Source: Bdellovibrionales bacterium
Lineage (GTDB): Bacteria > Bdellovibrionota > UBA1018
Direction of reading: 5' to 3'
NCBI GenBank assembly: GCA_018968995.1
Contig: JAGWZD010000024.1
Location: 1-14,601 of the forward strand
DNA length: 14,601 nt
The notes under the pieces: generated by a model
The model's input: only the letters and a program-made list of their open reading frames with translations
What the model was told of the DNA's origin: nothing
The model's database searches: none
Program-made: the position numbers and the translations under genes
Part shown: positions 6,359 through 14,331 of the stretch, one piece after another
Layout: every line of letters starts with the position of its first letter
Position numbering within the stretch: position 1 is the stretch's first letter

Positions 6359-7869
6359 AATCGCCGATTCGTATCGGCGCACGAAAAAGTGATCTGGCTC
6401 GTCTGCAAGCAGTGACTGTGGCAGATTTACTAAAAAAAAAATGGCCCTCACTCCAAGTAGAGTTTTTCTTTAGCGAATCTCTTGGAGATAAAAACCAAAC
6501 CAATCCGTTATGGAAAATGCCTGAAAAGGGCGTCTTTACTTCCGATCTTTCCGAAGGGCTAAAAGAAGGCCGATACGACTTGGTGGTTCATTCGTGGAAA
6601 GATCTTCCTCTGGAATCAGACTCCTCGGTCCTAGGCTGTCCGCCTCGGCAGGACGCTCGAGATGTGGTTTTATTTCGAAAAAATTCGCTCCATCACTGGC
6701 AGAGGGGCGGCTCGCTTGTGGTTCTGAGCTCTTCGCCACGCCGCGAGAGAAACCTGGCAGGCTTTCTAAAAACCTACCTTCCCCATTCACCGGAAAACGT
6801 TCGCTTTGTTCCAGTGAGAGGCAATATTCCCACAAGGCTTCATAAACTCCTGCAAGCGGAATCTGGCGCGCACGCTCTAGTGATTGCCCGTGCAGCGCTT
6901 CTTCGGCTTCTCTCGGCTGAGAGTTCAGAGTTCCAGAGTGTCCGGCACGAAATCGATACAAACCTTCAAGAGTGCCTGCAAATGGTTGTGCCCTTGTCGA
7001 TCAATCCAGCGGCACCAGCACAAGGAGCTCTTGCGCTTGAAACCAGAGCTCACGATTTGCAAATGGAAGAACTTCTCGCGCCGGTTCTCTGCGCGAGAAG
7101 TACCGATGAGGTTCGCCACGAACGGACAGAGCTCGCCAAACACGGTGGAGGCTGTCATCAAAAGATTGGGGTCTCAGTAGAGTCCACTCCCTGGGGAAGC
7201 CTGAAAACCGTCCGAGGCGTGACCACCTCCGGCCAAGTGCTCGATGAGCGCGGTTGGCTGAACGACCGGGCGCAAGCGCGCCATTCGGGCACCTGTTCAC
7301 CATGGTCGACCCGCTTAGCCGGAATTACGCTTTTCGACCGCGAGCCGATCGCCTCCGCCACCGCTCAGATATCAAAGGCCCCACTAGGGCCCTGGTACGT
7401 GAGCCACCCGGATGCCTGGCCGCTTGAACTTCAGTCAGATCGATTGGCCCCACAATCGCCTCGAATCTGGTGCTCTGGGCTGATGACCTGGCGAAAATTG
7501 GCGCAGCGCGGCTTTTGGGTGGAAGGCTGTGACGATTCCCTAGGCGAGTCCTTGCCTCCAGGATTCACCAAACTGGGTCACGTCGACTCCCCCGAATTAG
7601 GGGCCGGCCTGGCCACCTATCGGCTCATTCCACTACCGGTGAGCGACCCTCGCAAGGACTGGAAGATCGAGGGAAAAACCCACTTTTTTTGGAAGAGCAT
7701 TTCACAGTTCGAAAGGGTATCTCAGAGCTGTCCAGAGATCCTCGAAAAGCATCATGCCTGCGGGCCGGGCTCAACTGCTCGTGCTCTTCGGGATCGGGTG
7801 AAGAATTTAGAAGTCTGCCTCGATGAAGCAGACTGGTGGAGACATCATGGAATCAAAAGCCCTGTTTGA
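6355..7869 (+). CDS. hemC: Porphobilinogen deaminase with C-terminal HemD-like extension
   Basis: Polymerises four porphobilinogens into hydroxymethylbilane. 504 residues, against about 310 for HemC alone. HemC part (1 to ~340): [11 protein letters not shown] (5-15), catalytic D83 in VHSWKDLP, substrate-binding SSPRR (126-130) and RGNIPTRL (155-162), and cofactor cysteine C267 in GGGCHQKIG, which anchors the dipyrromethane. The last ~160 residues resemble a reduced uroporphyrinogen III synthase: [16 protein letters not shown] (371-386) like its 'G-x-x-T-x-x-x-L-x-x-x-G' element, then [11 protein letters not shown] (442-452) and [11 protein letters not shown] (468-478) like its 'SxS ... GPxTAxAL' segment. 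That assignment is inference. I chose ATG 6355 over GTG 6322 because it begins right at the conserved N-terminus, has GGGAGGA (6342-6348) upstream, and overlaps the hemA stop as ATGA. Its 3' end overlaps hemL by 23 bases. Confidence 0.9.
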   Translation: MKSPIRIGARKSDLARLQAVTVADLLKKKWPSLQVEFFFSESLGDKNQTNPLWKMPEKGVFTSDLSEGLKEGRYDLVVHSWKDLPLESDSSVLGCPPRQDARDVVLFRKNSLHHWQRGGSLVVLSSSPRRERNLAGFLKTYLPHSPENVRFVPVRGNIPTRLHKLLQAESGAHALVIARAALLRLLSAESSEFQSVRHEIDTNLQECLQMVVPLSINPAAPAQGALALETRAHDLQMEELLAPVLCARSTDEVRHERTELAKHGGGCHQKIGVSVESTPWGSLKTVRGVTTSGQVLDERGWLNDRAQARHSGTCSPWSTRLAGITLFDREPIASATAQISKAPLGPWYVSHPDAWPLELQSDRLAPQSPRIWCSGLMTWRKLAQRGFWVEGCDDSLGESLPPGFTKLGHVDSPELGAGLATYRLIPLPVSDPRKDWKIEGKTHFFWKSISQFERVSQSCPEILEKHHACGPGSTARALRDRVKNLEVCLDEADWWRHHGIKSPV

Positions 7870-9124
7870 GAGATCTCTAAAAGTTGCGCCCGGAGGTGTT
7901 CACAGCCCCGTTCGTGCGTTTAAGAGCGTGGGCGGCACTCCTATTTTTTTCAAAGAAGCTCAAGGCGCCACGCTCACTTCTGTCGAAGGAAAAAAATATA
8001 TCGATTTCTGCATGAGCTTTGGCCCGCTGATTTTGGGGCACCGTGACCCCGTGGTTCAACAAGCCGTCCATGCGATGATTGATACTGCTTGGGGATTTGG
8101 TGCTTGCGAGCCCTACTCTCTCGAACTAGCCGAGTGGATCCAAGCCCGAATTCCCTGGGTGCAAAAGCTTCGCTTCGTCTCCTCAGGAACCGAAGCCGTA
8201 ATGAGCGCCCTTCGTGTCGCTCGCGCAGCCACGGGACGCGAAAAGGTTTTAAAATTTGACGGATGCTATCACGGACATCTGGACAGCCTTTTAGTAAAAT
8301 CCGGAAGTGGCCTTGCCGGTGAAGCCTCGAGCGATAGCGCTGGTGTGCCTGAATCGGTGGCACGCACCACCATTGTCGTTCCACTGAATGATATTGGCGC
8401 TTTTGAAAGGGCTCTCGAAGTTCATGGCAGTGATCTTGCCGCCATTGCTATTGAGCCTCTTCCAGCCAATTACGGACTTCTGGAGCAAACACCAGAATTT
8501 CTGAAACGAGTCGAGGCCGGGGCCAAGCGCGTTGGAGCTCTTTGGTTAATTGATGAAGTGATCTCTGGCTTCCGCGTCGGGCTCACTGGCATGGCTGGCC
8601 GTGCGGGATTAAAGCCCGATTTGGTCTGCTATGGAAAAGTCATGGGCGGCGGATTTAATGTGGCCTGCTACGGTGGAAGAGCGGATCTTCTGGACCTTGT
8701 TGCTCCTAACGGAAAAGTCTACCAAGCAGGAACCCTGAGCGCGAATCCCGTGGGAATGAAGGCTGGACTCACGACCCTCATGCGCGCTGAATCACTCAAT
8801 GTTTGGGAAACTCTAGAGTCTCGCACCCGGGAATTCACGCGTCAGCTCAATGCTGGATTTGAGAAACACGATTTACCTTGGAAGGTAGATCAATTTGCCT
8901 CCCTTTTCTGGATTCGCGAGCGCACCTCTTCTCCGATTCGGGCGATCTCGGATATTCCCGCTGGACATAAGGCCGCCTACGCGAAGCTCTTTCATGAGCT
9001 TGTGGGTCGTGGAATCTACCTGCCGCCATCGGGCTACGAAGTCGGGTTTGTGTCTTATGCTCATACCCCAGAGATTTTGGATCAGGCCGCCACTCAAATG
9101 ATCGAGGCCGCGCGAAAGGTTTAA
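7847..9124 (+). CDS. hemL: Glutamate-1-semialdehyde 2,1-aminomutase
   Basis: PLP enzyme that converts glutamate-1-semialdehyde, the HemA product, to 5-aminolevulinate. 425 residues, the normal length. Near the N-terminus is [13 protein letters not shown] (13-25). [15 protein letters not shown] (112-126) binds the PLP phosphate region, YHGHLD is at 141-146, D236 in [10 protein letters not shown] binds the pyridine nitrogen, and the Schiff-base lysine is K264 in YGKVMGGGF. Usual members read GGGLP or GGGMP where this has GGGFN. ATG 7847 is preferred to the in-frame ATG 7823: it has GGTGGAG (7835-7841) at proper distance and gives the family's N-terminus. The start lies inside the end of hemC (23-base overlap), so translation is probably coupled. 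Confidence 0.95.
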   Translation: MESKALFERSLKVAPGGVHSPVRAFKSVGGTPIFFKEAQGATLTSVEGKKYIDFCMSFGPLILGHRDPVVQQAVHAMIDTAWGFGACEPYSLELAEWIQARIPWVQKLRFVSSGTEAVMSALRVARAATGREKVLKFDGCYHGHLDSLLVKSGSGLAGEASSDSAGVPESVARTTIVVPLNDIGAFERALEVHGSDLAAIAIEPLPANYGLLEQTPEFLKRVEAGAKRVGALWLIDEVISGFRVGLTGMAGRAGLKPDLVCYGKVMGGGFNVACYGGRADLLDLVAPNGKVYQAGTLSANPVGMKAGLTTLMRAESLNVWETLESRTREFTRQLNAGFEKHDLPWKVDQFASLFWIRERTSSPIRAISDIPAGHKAAYAKLFHELVGRGIYLPPSGYEVGFVSYAHTPEILDQAATQMIEAARKV

Positions 9125-9128
9125 TGGA

Positions 9129-10034
9129 ATGAGTGCTAACGGTCATCCATCGCCATTTCGAGATTGGAGGCTCTGGGGTGTGACCCTCTGGTTCTGCTTC
9201 ACTCTCTCGCTTGCGATATGGCAGGCCATCTTTGCTCAGAAAACCCTAAAGACACTTTCCAGTCTCAATGTGGATCAAGCTCAGCCTCTCGAGGGCCATA
9301 TTCGGATGGTTCAAATGGAGAGTCTGACCATGATCGCTTTGCTTTTAGGCGGCGGTGTGGCCCTAGCTCTTCTCATCCGACGTGAACGACGATCGAGCGA
9401 AACCCTTCGTGAATTTTTTGCAACTTTCACACACGAAATCAAAACGTCTTTGACGAGCCTTCGTCTTCAGGTCGAAATCCTCGAAGATTCTTTGTCTCAA
9501 TCTGGGGCAGGTGGCCGAGCCGAGCGAATTCTTTCGGACTTAACGCGAATTGATCTTCAGCTCGACAATTCTCTTCAGCTCGCCCGAGACGCTCAAGAGC
9601 AGCTTTTTCTCGAAGATCTCTCACTCCGAGAGCTGGTGGCAAGCTTACAACACTCTTTTTCCATTCCGATTCATCTGAATCGCGATTGCCGAATTAAAGT
9701 AGACCGACGAGTTTTTGAAAGCATCCTCAAAAACATTGCTCAGAATGCCGTCATTCACGGCAAGGCCCAAAACCTGTACTTTGAATCTCAAAGTCGCTCT
9801 GATTCCGGAAACATTACCCTTCTGATTGAAGATGATGGCCAAGGCGCTGACCTTGATTTTGAAAAAATTGGCACCCTATTTTATCGGCCAACTGCCACCT
9901 CAAAAAATGGAATCGGTCTGTACCTAGTGCGCCGTTTAGCCGAGAAGCTGGGTGGCAGTGCGCGATTCACCCCAAAGTCCGCCCGCGGATTCCGCGTTGA
10001 ACTTACCGTTCCAGAAGCAGGAGCAGCAAAATGA
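9129..10034 (+). CDS. Membrane sensor histidine kinase with short periplasmic loop
   Basis: Sensor kinase of a two-component pair, 301 residues. Two membrane spans (about 13-35 and 66-83) bracket a short outer loop of about 30 residues, and the kinase core begins almost immediately after the second span, so there is no room for a HAMP or PAS domain. The H-box is THEIKTSLTSLR with H102; the usual Pro of the HExxxPL motif is Ser. The ATP-binding domain shows the N-box (KNIAQNAVIHG, N206), the D-box EDDGQG (234-239) and the G2 box NGIGLYLVRRL (260-270). Such an architecture fits sensing of a membrane-linked signal or partner. It starts 4 bases after the hemL stop and overlaps the regulator gene by ATGA. 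Its place among heme genes suggests it reads heme, porphyrin, oxygen or redox state, but the ligand is not visible from sequence. Confidence 0.9.
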   Translation: MSANGHPSPFRDWRLWGVTLWFCFTLSLAIWQAIFAQKTLKTLSSLNVDQAQPLEGHIRMVQMESLTMIALLLGGGVALALLIRRERRSSETLREFFATFTHEIKTSLTSLRLQVEILEDSLSQSGAGGRAERILSDLTRIDLQLDNSLQLARDAQEQLFLEDLSLRELVASLQHSFSIPIHLNRDCRIKVDRRVFESILKNIAQNAVIHGKAQNLYFESQSRSDSGNITLLIEDDGQGADLDFEKIGTLFYRPTATSKNGIGLYLVRRLAEKLGGSARFTPKSARGFRVELTVPEAGAAK

Positions 10035-10738
10035 CCAGATTGCTGCTTGTTGAAGACGATCTGTCTTTAGGCGCTACATTAAAAGAAGGCCTCGAAGGAA
10101 AAGGCTTTCATGTCGACTGGACCAAAAGTAGTGCTGAGACTCGTCGACTCCTTCAAAGTTCGACGGGAGGCGATCGATCTTTCTCGATCGCCTTATTAGA
10201 CGTGGGTCTTCCGGATGGCTCTGGATTTGATCTTGCCTCAGAGATTCGTCAGTCCAAATCTTTTCCATTTCTATTTATGACAGCGATGAACTCAGCCGAA
10301 AATCGCCTTACCGGTTATGAACTAGGTGCTGAAGAGTTCATTCCTAAGCCTTTTCATTTTCGTGAACTGCTTCTTCGAATTGATCATGTGCTGAAGAGTC
10401 ACTCACCGCAAAAACCCATACGAATACCATTACCGAAGCAAATGATCCTCGATCTGGATAAAATGTGTGTGGAGCAAAGTTCAGGGGAAATCGGATTCCT
10501 GTCCTTAAGAGATTTTCGAGTGCTCAAACTATTGATTGAACGTTCGCCAAAACCCGTATCGCGAGACGAGATGCTCGATCTTATTTGGGGAGATGATCAG
10601 TTTCCGTCGCAGCGTACAGTGGATAATTGTATTGTGCGATTGCGACAGATTCTTGGGGATCAAGAAGGAACACTCATTCGCTCCGTTCGTGGAATGGGGT
10701 ATCAATGGATTTTAAACGACTCAGAGGGCGGAACCTAA
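10031..10738 (+). CDS. OmpR/PhoB-family response regulator
   Basis: DNA-binding partner of the preceding kinase, 235 residues. Receiver domain 1-118: acidic pocket E8, D9 and D10 (LLVEDD), phospho-acceptor D57 (LLDVGLPDGSG), T84 (FMTAM) and K106 (PKPF). All the switch residues are present, so phosphorylation control should be normal. The C-terminal winged helix (about 135-230) has the LSLRDFRVLKLL entry, a recognition-helix region SQRTVDNCIVRLRQIL (195-210) and the end wing RSVRGMGYQW. The likely target is its own operon; the direct repeat at 5532-5548 is a candidate site, which is inference. It is followed one base later by hemE. A perfect 10-bp inverted repeat lies within this gene at 10168-10193. 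Confidence 0.94.
   Translation: MTRLLLVEDDLSLGATLKEGLEGKGFHVDWTKSSAETRRLLQSSTGGDRSFSIALLDVGLPDGSGFDLASEIRQSKSFPFLFMTAMNSAENRLTGYELGAEEFIPKPFHFRELLLRIDHVLKSHSPQKPIRIPLPKQMILDLDKMCVEQSSGEIGFLSLRDFRVLKLLIERSPKPVSRDEMLDLIWGDDQFPSQRTVDNCIVRLRQILGDQEGTLIRSVRGMGYQWILNDSEGGT
10168..10193 (+). repeat. Perfect 10-bp inverted repeat inside the regulator gene
   Basis: AGGCGATCGA (10168-10177) and TCGATCGCCT (10184-10193) are exact reverse complements around the 6-base loop TCTTTC. It codes for the stretch just before the phospho-acceptor aspartate. No T-run follows, so it is not a standard terminator. The structure is certain; a role is not shown. Confidence 0.6.
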
Positions 10739-10739
10739 T

Positions 10740-11765
10740 ATGAACCCCCGTTTTCAAGCAGCTATTCGAGCTGAAACACAATCGATCCCGCCTGTCTGGA
10801 TGATGAGGCAGGCCGGTCGGTATCATCGCCATTATCAAGCCCTACGCAAACAGAATGGGTTCATGGAGCTTTGCAAGAATCCCCGTCTGGCTGCAGAAGT
10901 CGCCTTAGGTCCGATTCAGGATTTTGATTTCGATGTCTCTATTTTGTTTAGTGATCTGCTTTTTCCACTAGAGGCTCTCGGAATGGGTCTCGATTATGAT
11001 AGCGGCCCCCCTCGTCTGGCATGGTCTTTAGATCCCACAACTCTTCGCCACCTCTTAGGGCCAGAGGAGGCACTACCCGCACTCGAGTTTCAAAAGGAGG
11101 CCATGCGCCTGACTCGACAGATGCTTCCTGCGAATAAAAGCCTCATCGGATTTGTAGGCGGTCCCTGGACTCTTCTGGGATACGCCGTCGACGGATCGCA
11201 TCAGGGAGGCCTTCGACGAACGCAGCAGCTCGCACCCGAGGTTTTGCCGCCTTTTTTTGAAATTTTGGTACCGCTACTCGAGCGCAACATCAGCCTTCAG
11301 CTTGAGGGCGGCGCCGAGGCCGTCTTGATCCTCGACACGGCAGCGGGAGAATTAGACTTAGAGTCCTGGAAACGGTGGGTATTGCCGTCTTTGTCTCGGC
11401 TCGCTCAGCATCATCGCGGTAAGGTTGGCTACTACATGCGCGGGGCGACTCAGATGCACTGGTCTCTTTTGCATGCGGCTCGGCTGCCGCTGGCTGGAGT
11501 TGGCTTTGATGCGGGCATTGATCTTTGCTCGGCTCTTCGCGAGCGTGAGCAGGGCTTCATCCAAGGCAACTTTCATCAGGAATTTATGGCTCTTCCGGAG
11601 TCAGAATTTAGAAAAAAGTTTGAAGAGTGGTTGGATCCGATTGCTGCTTTATCTCCAGAGAAAAGAACCGGTTGGGTTTGCGGGGTTGGCCATGGACTAA
11701 CCCCTCACTCTCGCGAAGAAAACGTAAGGCAATTTGTAAAGATGATTCGGGAGCGTTTCGCATGA
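10740..11765 (+). CDS. hemE: Uroporphyrinogen decarboxylase
   Basis: Removes four carboxyl groups from uroporphyrinogen III to give coproporphyrinogen III, in the cytoplasm. 341 residues, the usual length. The N-terminal signature is WMMRQAGRYHRHY (20-32), with the arginines that hold substrate acetates. The catalytic Asp is D72 in ILFSDLLF. The second signature is GGPWTLLGYAVDG (usually GxPxTLxxYxxEG). The C-terminal GVGHGLTP carries the conserved His, H318. One odd point: the normally very constant GNLDP reads GNFHQ (276-280). It starts a single base after the regulator stop, with AGAGGG upstream in the end of that gene, and ends with an ATGA overlap onto hemN. Confidence 0.95.
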   Translation: MNPRFQAAIRAETQSIPPVWMMRQAGRYHRHYQALRKQNGFMELCKNPRLAAEVALGPIQDFDFDVSILFSDLLFPLEALGMGLDYDSGPPRLAWSLDPTTLRHLLGPEEALPALEFQKEAMRLTRQMLPANKSLIGFVGGPWTLLGYAVDGSHQGGLRRTQQLAPEVLPPFFEILVPLLERNISLQLEGGAEAVLILDTAAGELDLESWKRWVLPSLSRLAQHHRGKVGYYMRGATQMHWSLLHAARLPLAGVGFDAGIDLCSALREREQGFIQGNFHQEFMALPESEFRKKFEEWLDPIAALSPEKRTGWVCGVGHGLTPHSREENVRQFVKMIRERFA

Positions 11766-13117
11766 ACTTTAGCCTACTCACGAAAAAATACGACGTCCCC
11801 GCTCCCAGGTACACCAGCTATCCCACGGTTCCTTATTGGGAAAACTCTCCCACTACCACCCAGTGGATCCACTCGATTCGGAAGACCCTGCAAACCTCTA
11901 AGAACCCCGGTTGGTCACTTTATGTACATATTCCCTTTTGTGAAAGCCTGTGTACGTTTTGCGGATGCAATAACTCCATCACTCGAAATCATGCGGTCGA
12001 AACCCCTTATGTCGAGCAAGTCCTCGCTGAATGGGCACAGTACTTAAAAGAAGTGCCCGAACTCCGCACTCAACCCTTGCAAGTACTCCATCTGGGAGGA
12101 GGAACACCCACCTTTCTCTCACCCCAAAGCTTAAAGCAGCTTCTGACTCCGATCTTAGAGTCAACCCGAAGAGAGGCAAGCTTTGAAGGCTCAGTAGAAG
12201 TGGATCCGCGAAAAACGACTCGAGAGCACCTCGAGCTTCTTCGCTCTTTGGGCTTCAATCGCATTTCATTGGGTGTTCAAGATTTAGATCCTGAAGTTCA
12301 ACGAGTCATTCATCGCAATCAAACCCTGGAACAAACGCTCGCGATTACTCAAATCGCCCGTGAATTAGGCTATGAATCCGTGAATTGGGATTTGATTTAT
12401 GGACTTCCCCTACAGACCCTTGAAAAAATCGAGCGAACCGCCGAGGCCACGCTCGCAGCCAAACCCGATCGTATTGCGCTCTATAGTTTTGCGCTGGTTC
12501 CCTGGATTAAGCCCCAACAGCGGATTTTTAAAGATTCGGACCTGCCCGTAGGGGCCGAGAAGCGAGCGCTGTATGAGAAAGCTCGTTCGCTCTTGATGGA
12601 GCGTGGCGGTTACCGTGAAATTGGCATGGATCACTTTGCTTTGCCTTCAGATGGACTCAGCCAGTCGATGGACTCTGGTCGACTCCATCGTAACTTCATG
12701 GGCTATGTCGATCAGCGCACCGACCTCCTTCTCGGATTAGGCGTGAGCGCCATCAGTGAAACCCCAGAGTGTTTTCACCAGAACGAAAAGGTACTAAATC
12801 TTTATTCGCAACGAACGCAGCAAGGAGAAATTCCAACTCACCGAGGTCATTTATTAACCGATGAAGATCGGCAAGCTCGAGAGCAGATCCTGAAGCTGAT
12901 GACCCAGTGGAAGGTAGAGATCTCGGACTCGAATGAACAGAAGGTGATTCGAGAAATGCTCTCGGAGATGATTACCGATCGACTGGTGGAAATCGACGGG
13001 TCGAATCTTCGAATCTTGCCGGAAGGTAAGCCCTTTTTAAGAAATGCGTGCATGGCTCTCGATCGACGACTTCGAGCAAAACAGCCGCATGCTCGAGTAT
13101 TCTCGCAAGCACTATGA
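11762..13117 (+). CDS. hemN: Oxygen-independent coproporphyrinogen III oxidase
   Basis: Radical-SAM enzyme that decarboxylates coproporphyrinogen III to protoporphyrinogen IX without oxygen. 451 residues, near the 457 of E. coli HemN. The 4Fe-4S motif is HIPFCESLCTFCGC (56-69), with C60, C64 and C67 binding the cluster and C69 the extra family cysteine. HLGGGTPTFL (110-119) is the SAM-binding element. YTSYPT at 17-22 and the later GMDHFALP and LHRNFMGY segments are typical of true HemN and absent from the heme chaperone HemW. The in-frame upstream extension to 11627 is rejected: ATG 11762 gives the family's N-terminus and overlaps the hemE stop by ATGA. Downstream it overlaps hemY the same way. 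Confidence 0.95.
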   Translation: MNFSLLTKKYDVPAPRYTSYPTVPYWENSPTTTQWIHSIRKTLQTSKNPGWSLYVHIPFCESLCTFCGCNNSITRNHAVETPYVEQVLAEWAQYLKEVPELRTQPLQVLHLGGGTPTFLSPQSLKQLLTPILESTRREASFEGSVEVDPRKTTREHLELLRSLGFNRISLGVQDLDPEVQRVIHRNQTLEQTLAITQIARELGYESVNWDLIYGLPLQTLEKIERTAEATLAAKPDRIALYSFALVPWIKPQQRIFKDSDLPVGAEKRALYEKARSLLMERGGYREIGMDHFALPSDGLSQSMDSGRLHRNFMGYVDQRTDLLLGLGVSAISETPECFHQNEKVLNLYSQRTQQGEIPTHRGHLLTDEDRQAREQILKLMTQWKVEISDSNEQKVIREMLSEMITDRLVEIDGSNLRILPEGKPFLRNACMALDRRLRAKQPHARVFSQAL

Positions 13118-14331
13118 AGAAAGCTCAGGTGATTGGAGGCGGATTCACTGGAACCTTAGCGGCCTATTTCTTGGTCAAACGGGGGTATCAGGTTCGTCTC
13201 ATCGACAATCAGCCTCAGCTCGGAGGCCTGATTCGAACCTTACCCCATCCTTTTGGGGACATCGAAACGGCCGCTAATGGATTTATGTCCAACCGTCTGA
13301 TCGAAAATGTAGCTGCTGAGATTGGTGCCGAACTCGTGCCCGCGTCTTCACTGGCCAAGAAAAATCGTTGGCTCTGGGTCGAGGGTCATGCCCAGCGCTG
13401 GCCCCTCACTGTTTTTGAGACACTCGGTTTTGGCCTGAGAGTTTTATGGAGGCTACTCACCCAATCGATGGCTCCACGAAAGCTAGAGAGCCTGGAACAC
13501 TGGGGGCTTCGCACCCTCGGGGGTCCAGCAACCCGAAAAATTTTAAGCACAGCAATGCTAGGAATTTATGCCTCGCCGATTTCAGAGCTATCAGCAAACT
13601 TAGTGGTGGGGCGTTTTTTTAAGAAGGCCTCAAAACCGAAAAAGCCTCGGGCGAGGCTTAAAGGCACCGTCGCTCCGAAACGAGGTATGGGCGAATGGTT
13701 CGAAAAAATGCACGCCTACCTCTTGGGCCATGGGGTTCAAATTCTTCAAGAGCAGGCTCCGGTGCTTCATTCCGCTCCCGAGACGACCGTCATTTGCACT
13801 TCGGCCCCTGAGGCATCACGTCTTTTGCAAACCCTCGCCCCTGAGGTTTCCAAACGCCTTGCTGAAATCGAGCTACTTCCGATTGTCACGGTCAATGGAT
13901 TTCGGAAAACTCCGTTCAATCCACACGCGGGATTTGGGTGTTTGTTTCACCCCAAAGCTGGATTTCATTCACTCGGAGTTTTATGGTGTTCCGATATCTT
14001 TCCTCACCGCTTCCAGACAGGCATGAGTTCAGAGAATTGGATCCTCGGAGGAAAGATTCATCCCCAGGTAGCTACGCAGTCTGATGATGAGATTTTAGAT
14101 CAACTGGAAATTGATCGTGGCCGAGTTTCTCTGACTGAAAAGCTTCAAGAAGTTCGCATCACTCGTTGGCCTCAGGCATTTCCATTCTATGACTTGCGAC
14201 TTGAAAGATTGCTGGAAAAATTGCCTGCGCTGCCTCCGGGTATCGTTCTTTGTGGAAATTATCTCGGCAGTCTAGGCCTGTCACAAATTGCTTTACGTGT
14301 TGAAAGAACCATCGAGGAACTACCCACATGA
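13114..14331 (+). CDS. hemY: FAD-dependent protoporphyrinogen oxidase
   Basis: Oxidises protoporphyrinogen IX to protoporphyrin IX, the step before iron insertion. 405 residues, shorter than the usual 450-480. The FAD-binding N-terminus reads VIGGGFTGTLAAYFL (6-20) and the GG doublet LGGLIRT (36-42). Near the C-terminus, GNYLGSLGLSQIALRVE matches the family's second FAD contact. A Lys/Arg-rich stretch (about 172-190) precedes the conserved GMGEW turn, which corresponds to 'GGM..L' in relatives. Sequence similarity is moderate, so a related amine-oxidase-like activity cannot be fully excluded, but position between hemN and hemH makes the assignment strong. ATG 13114 is chosen over 13048 because it starts right at the FAD strand and overlaps the hemN stop as ATGA. 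It ends with an ATGA overlap onto hemH. Confidence 0.86.
   Translation: MKKAQVIGGGFTGTLAAYFLVKRGYQVRLIDNQPQLGGLIRTLPHPFGDIETAANGFMSNRLIENVAAEIGAELVPASSLAKKNRWLWVEGHAQRWPLTVFETLGFGLRVLWRLLTQSMAPRKLESLEHWGLRTLGGPATRKILSTAMLGIYASPISELSANLVVGRFFKKASKPKKPRARLKGTVAPKRGMGEWFEKMHAYLLGHGVQILQEQAPVLHSAPETTVICTSAPEASRLLQTLAPEVSKRLAEIELLPIVTVNGFRKTPFNPHAGFGCLFHPKAGFHSLGVLWCSDIFPHRFQTGMSSENWILGGKIHPQVATQSDDEILDQLEIDRGRVSLTEKLQEVRITRWPQAFPFYDLRLERLLEKLPALPPGIVLCGNYLGSLGLSQIALRVERTIEELPT

Noticed and set aside
6536..6961. Minus-strand open frame of 141 residues opposite hemC
   Set aside because: It lies wholly opposite a well-conserved gene, shows no recognisable motif, and its composition fits an antisense shadow.
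7974..8384. Minus-strand open frame of 136 residues opposite hemL
   Set aside because: It is an arginine-rich shadow of the hemL frame, with no domain pattern or ribosome site of note.
11627..11761. Extended start for hemN inside hemE
   Set aside because: The added 45 residues are hemE sequence read in another frame and do not resemble HemN; ATG 11762 fits better.
13048..13113. Extended start for hemY inside hemN
   Set aside because: The added 22 residues are Ser/Thr-rich out-of-frame hemN sequence, and the FAD-binding strand begins directly after ATG 13114.
11762..13117. Could the radical-SAM gene be hemW rather than hemN?
   Set aside because: The fourth cysteine in CESLCTFCGC, the N-terminal YTSYPT segment, and the length of 451 residues all point to HemN.
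13638..13659. Hairpin in hemY that reads like a terminator on the minus strand (stem AAGCCTC/GAGGCTT followed by Ts)
   Set aside because: There is no minus-strand gene for it to terminate, and the T-run partly overlaps the stem. It is probably a by-product of the Lys/Arg codons.
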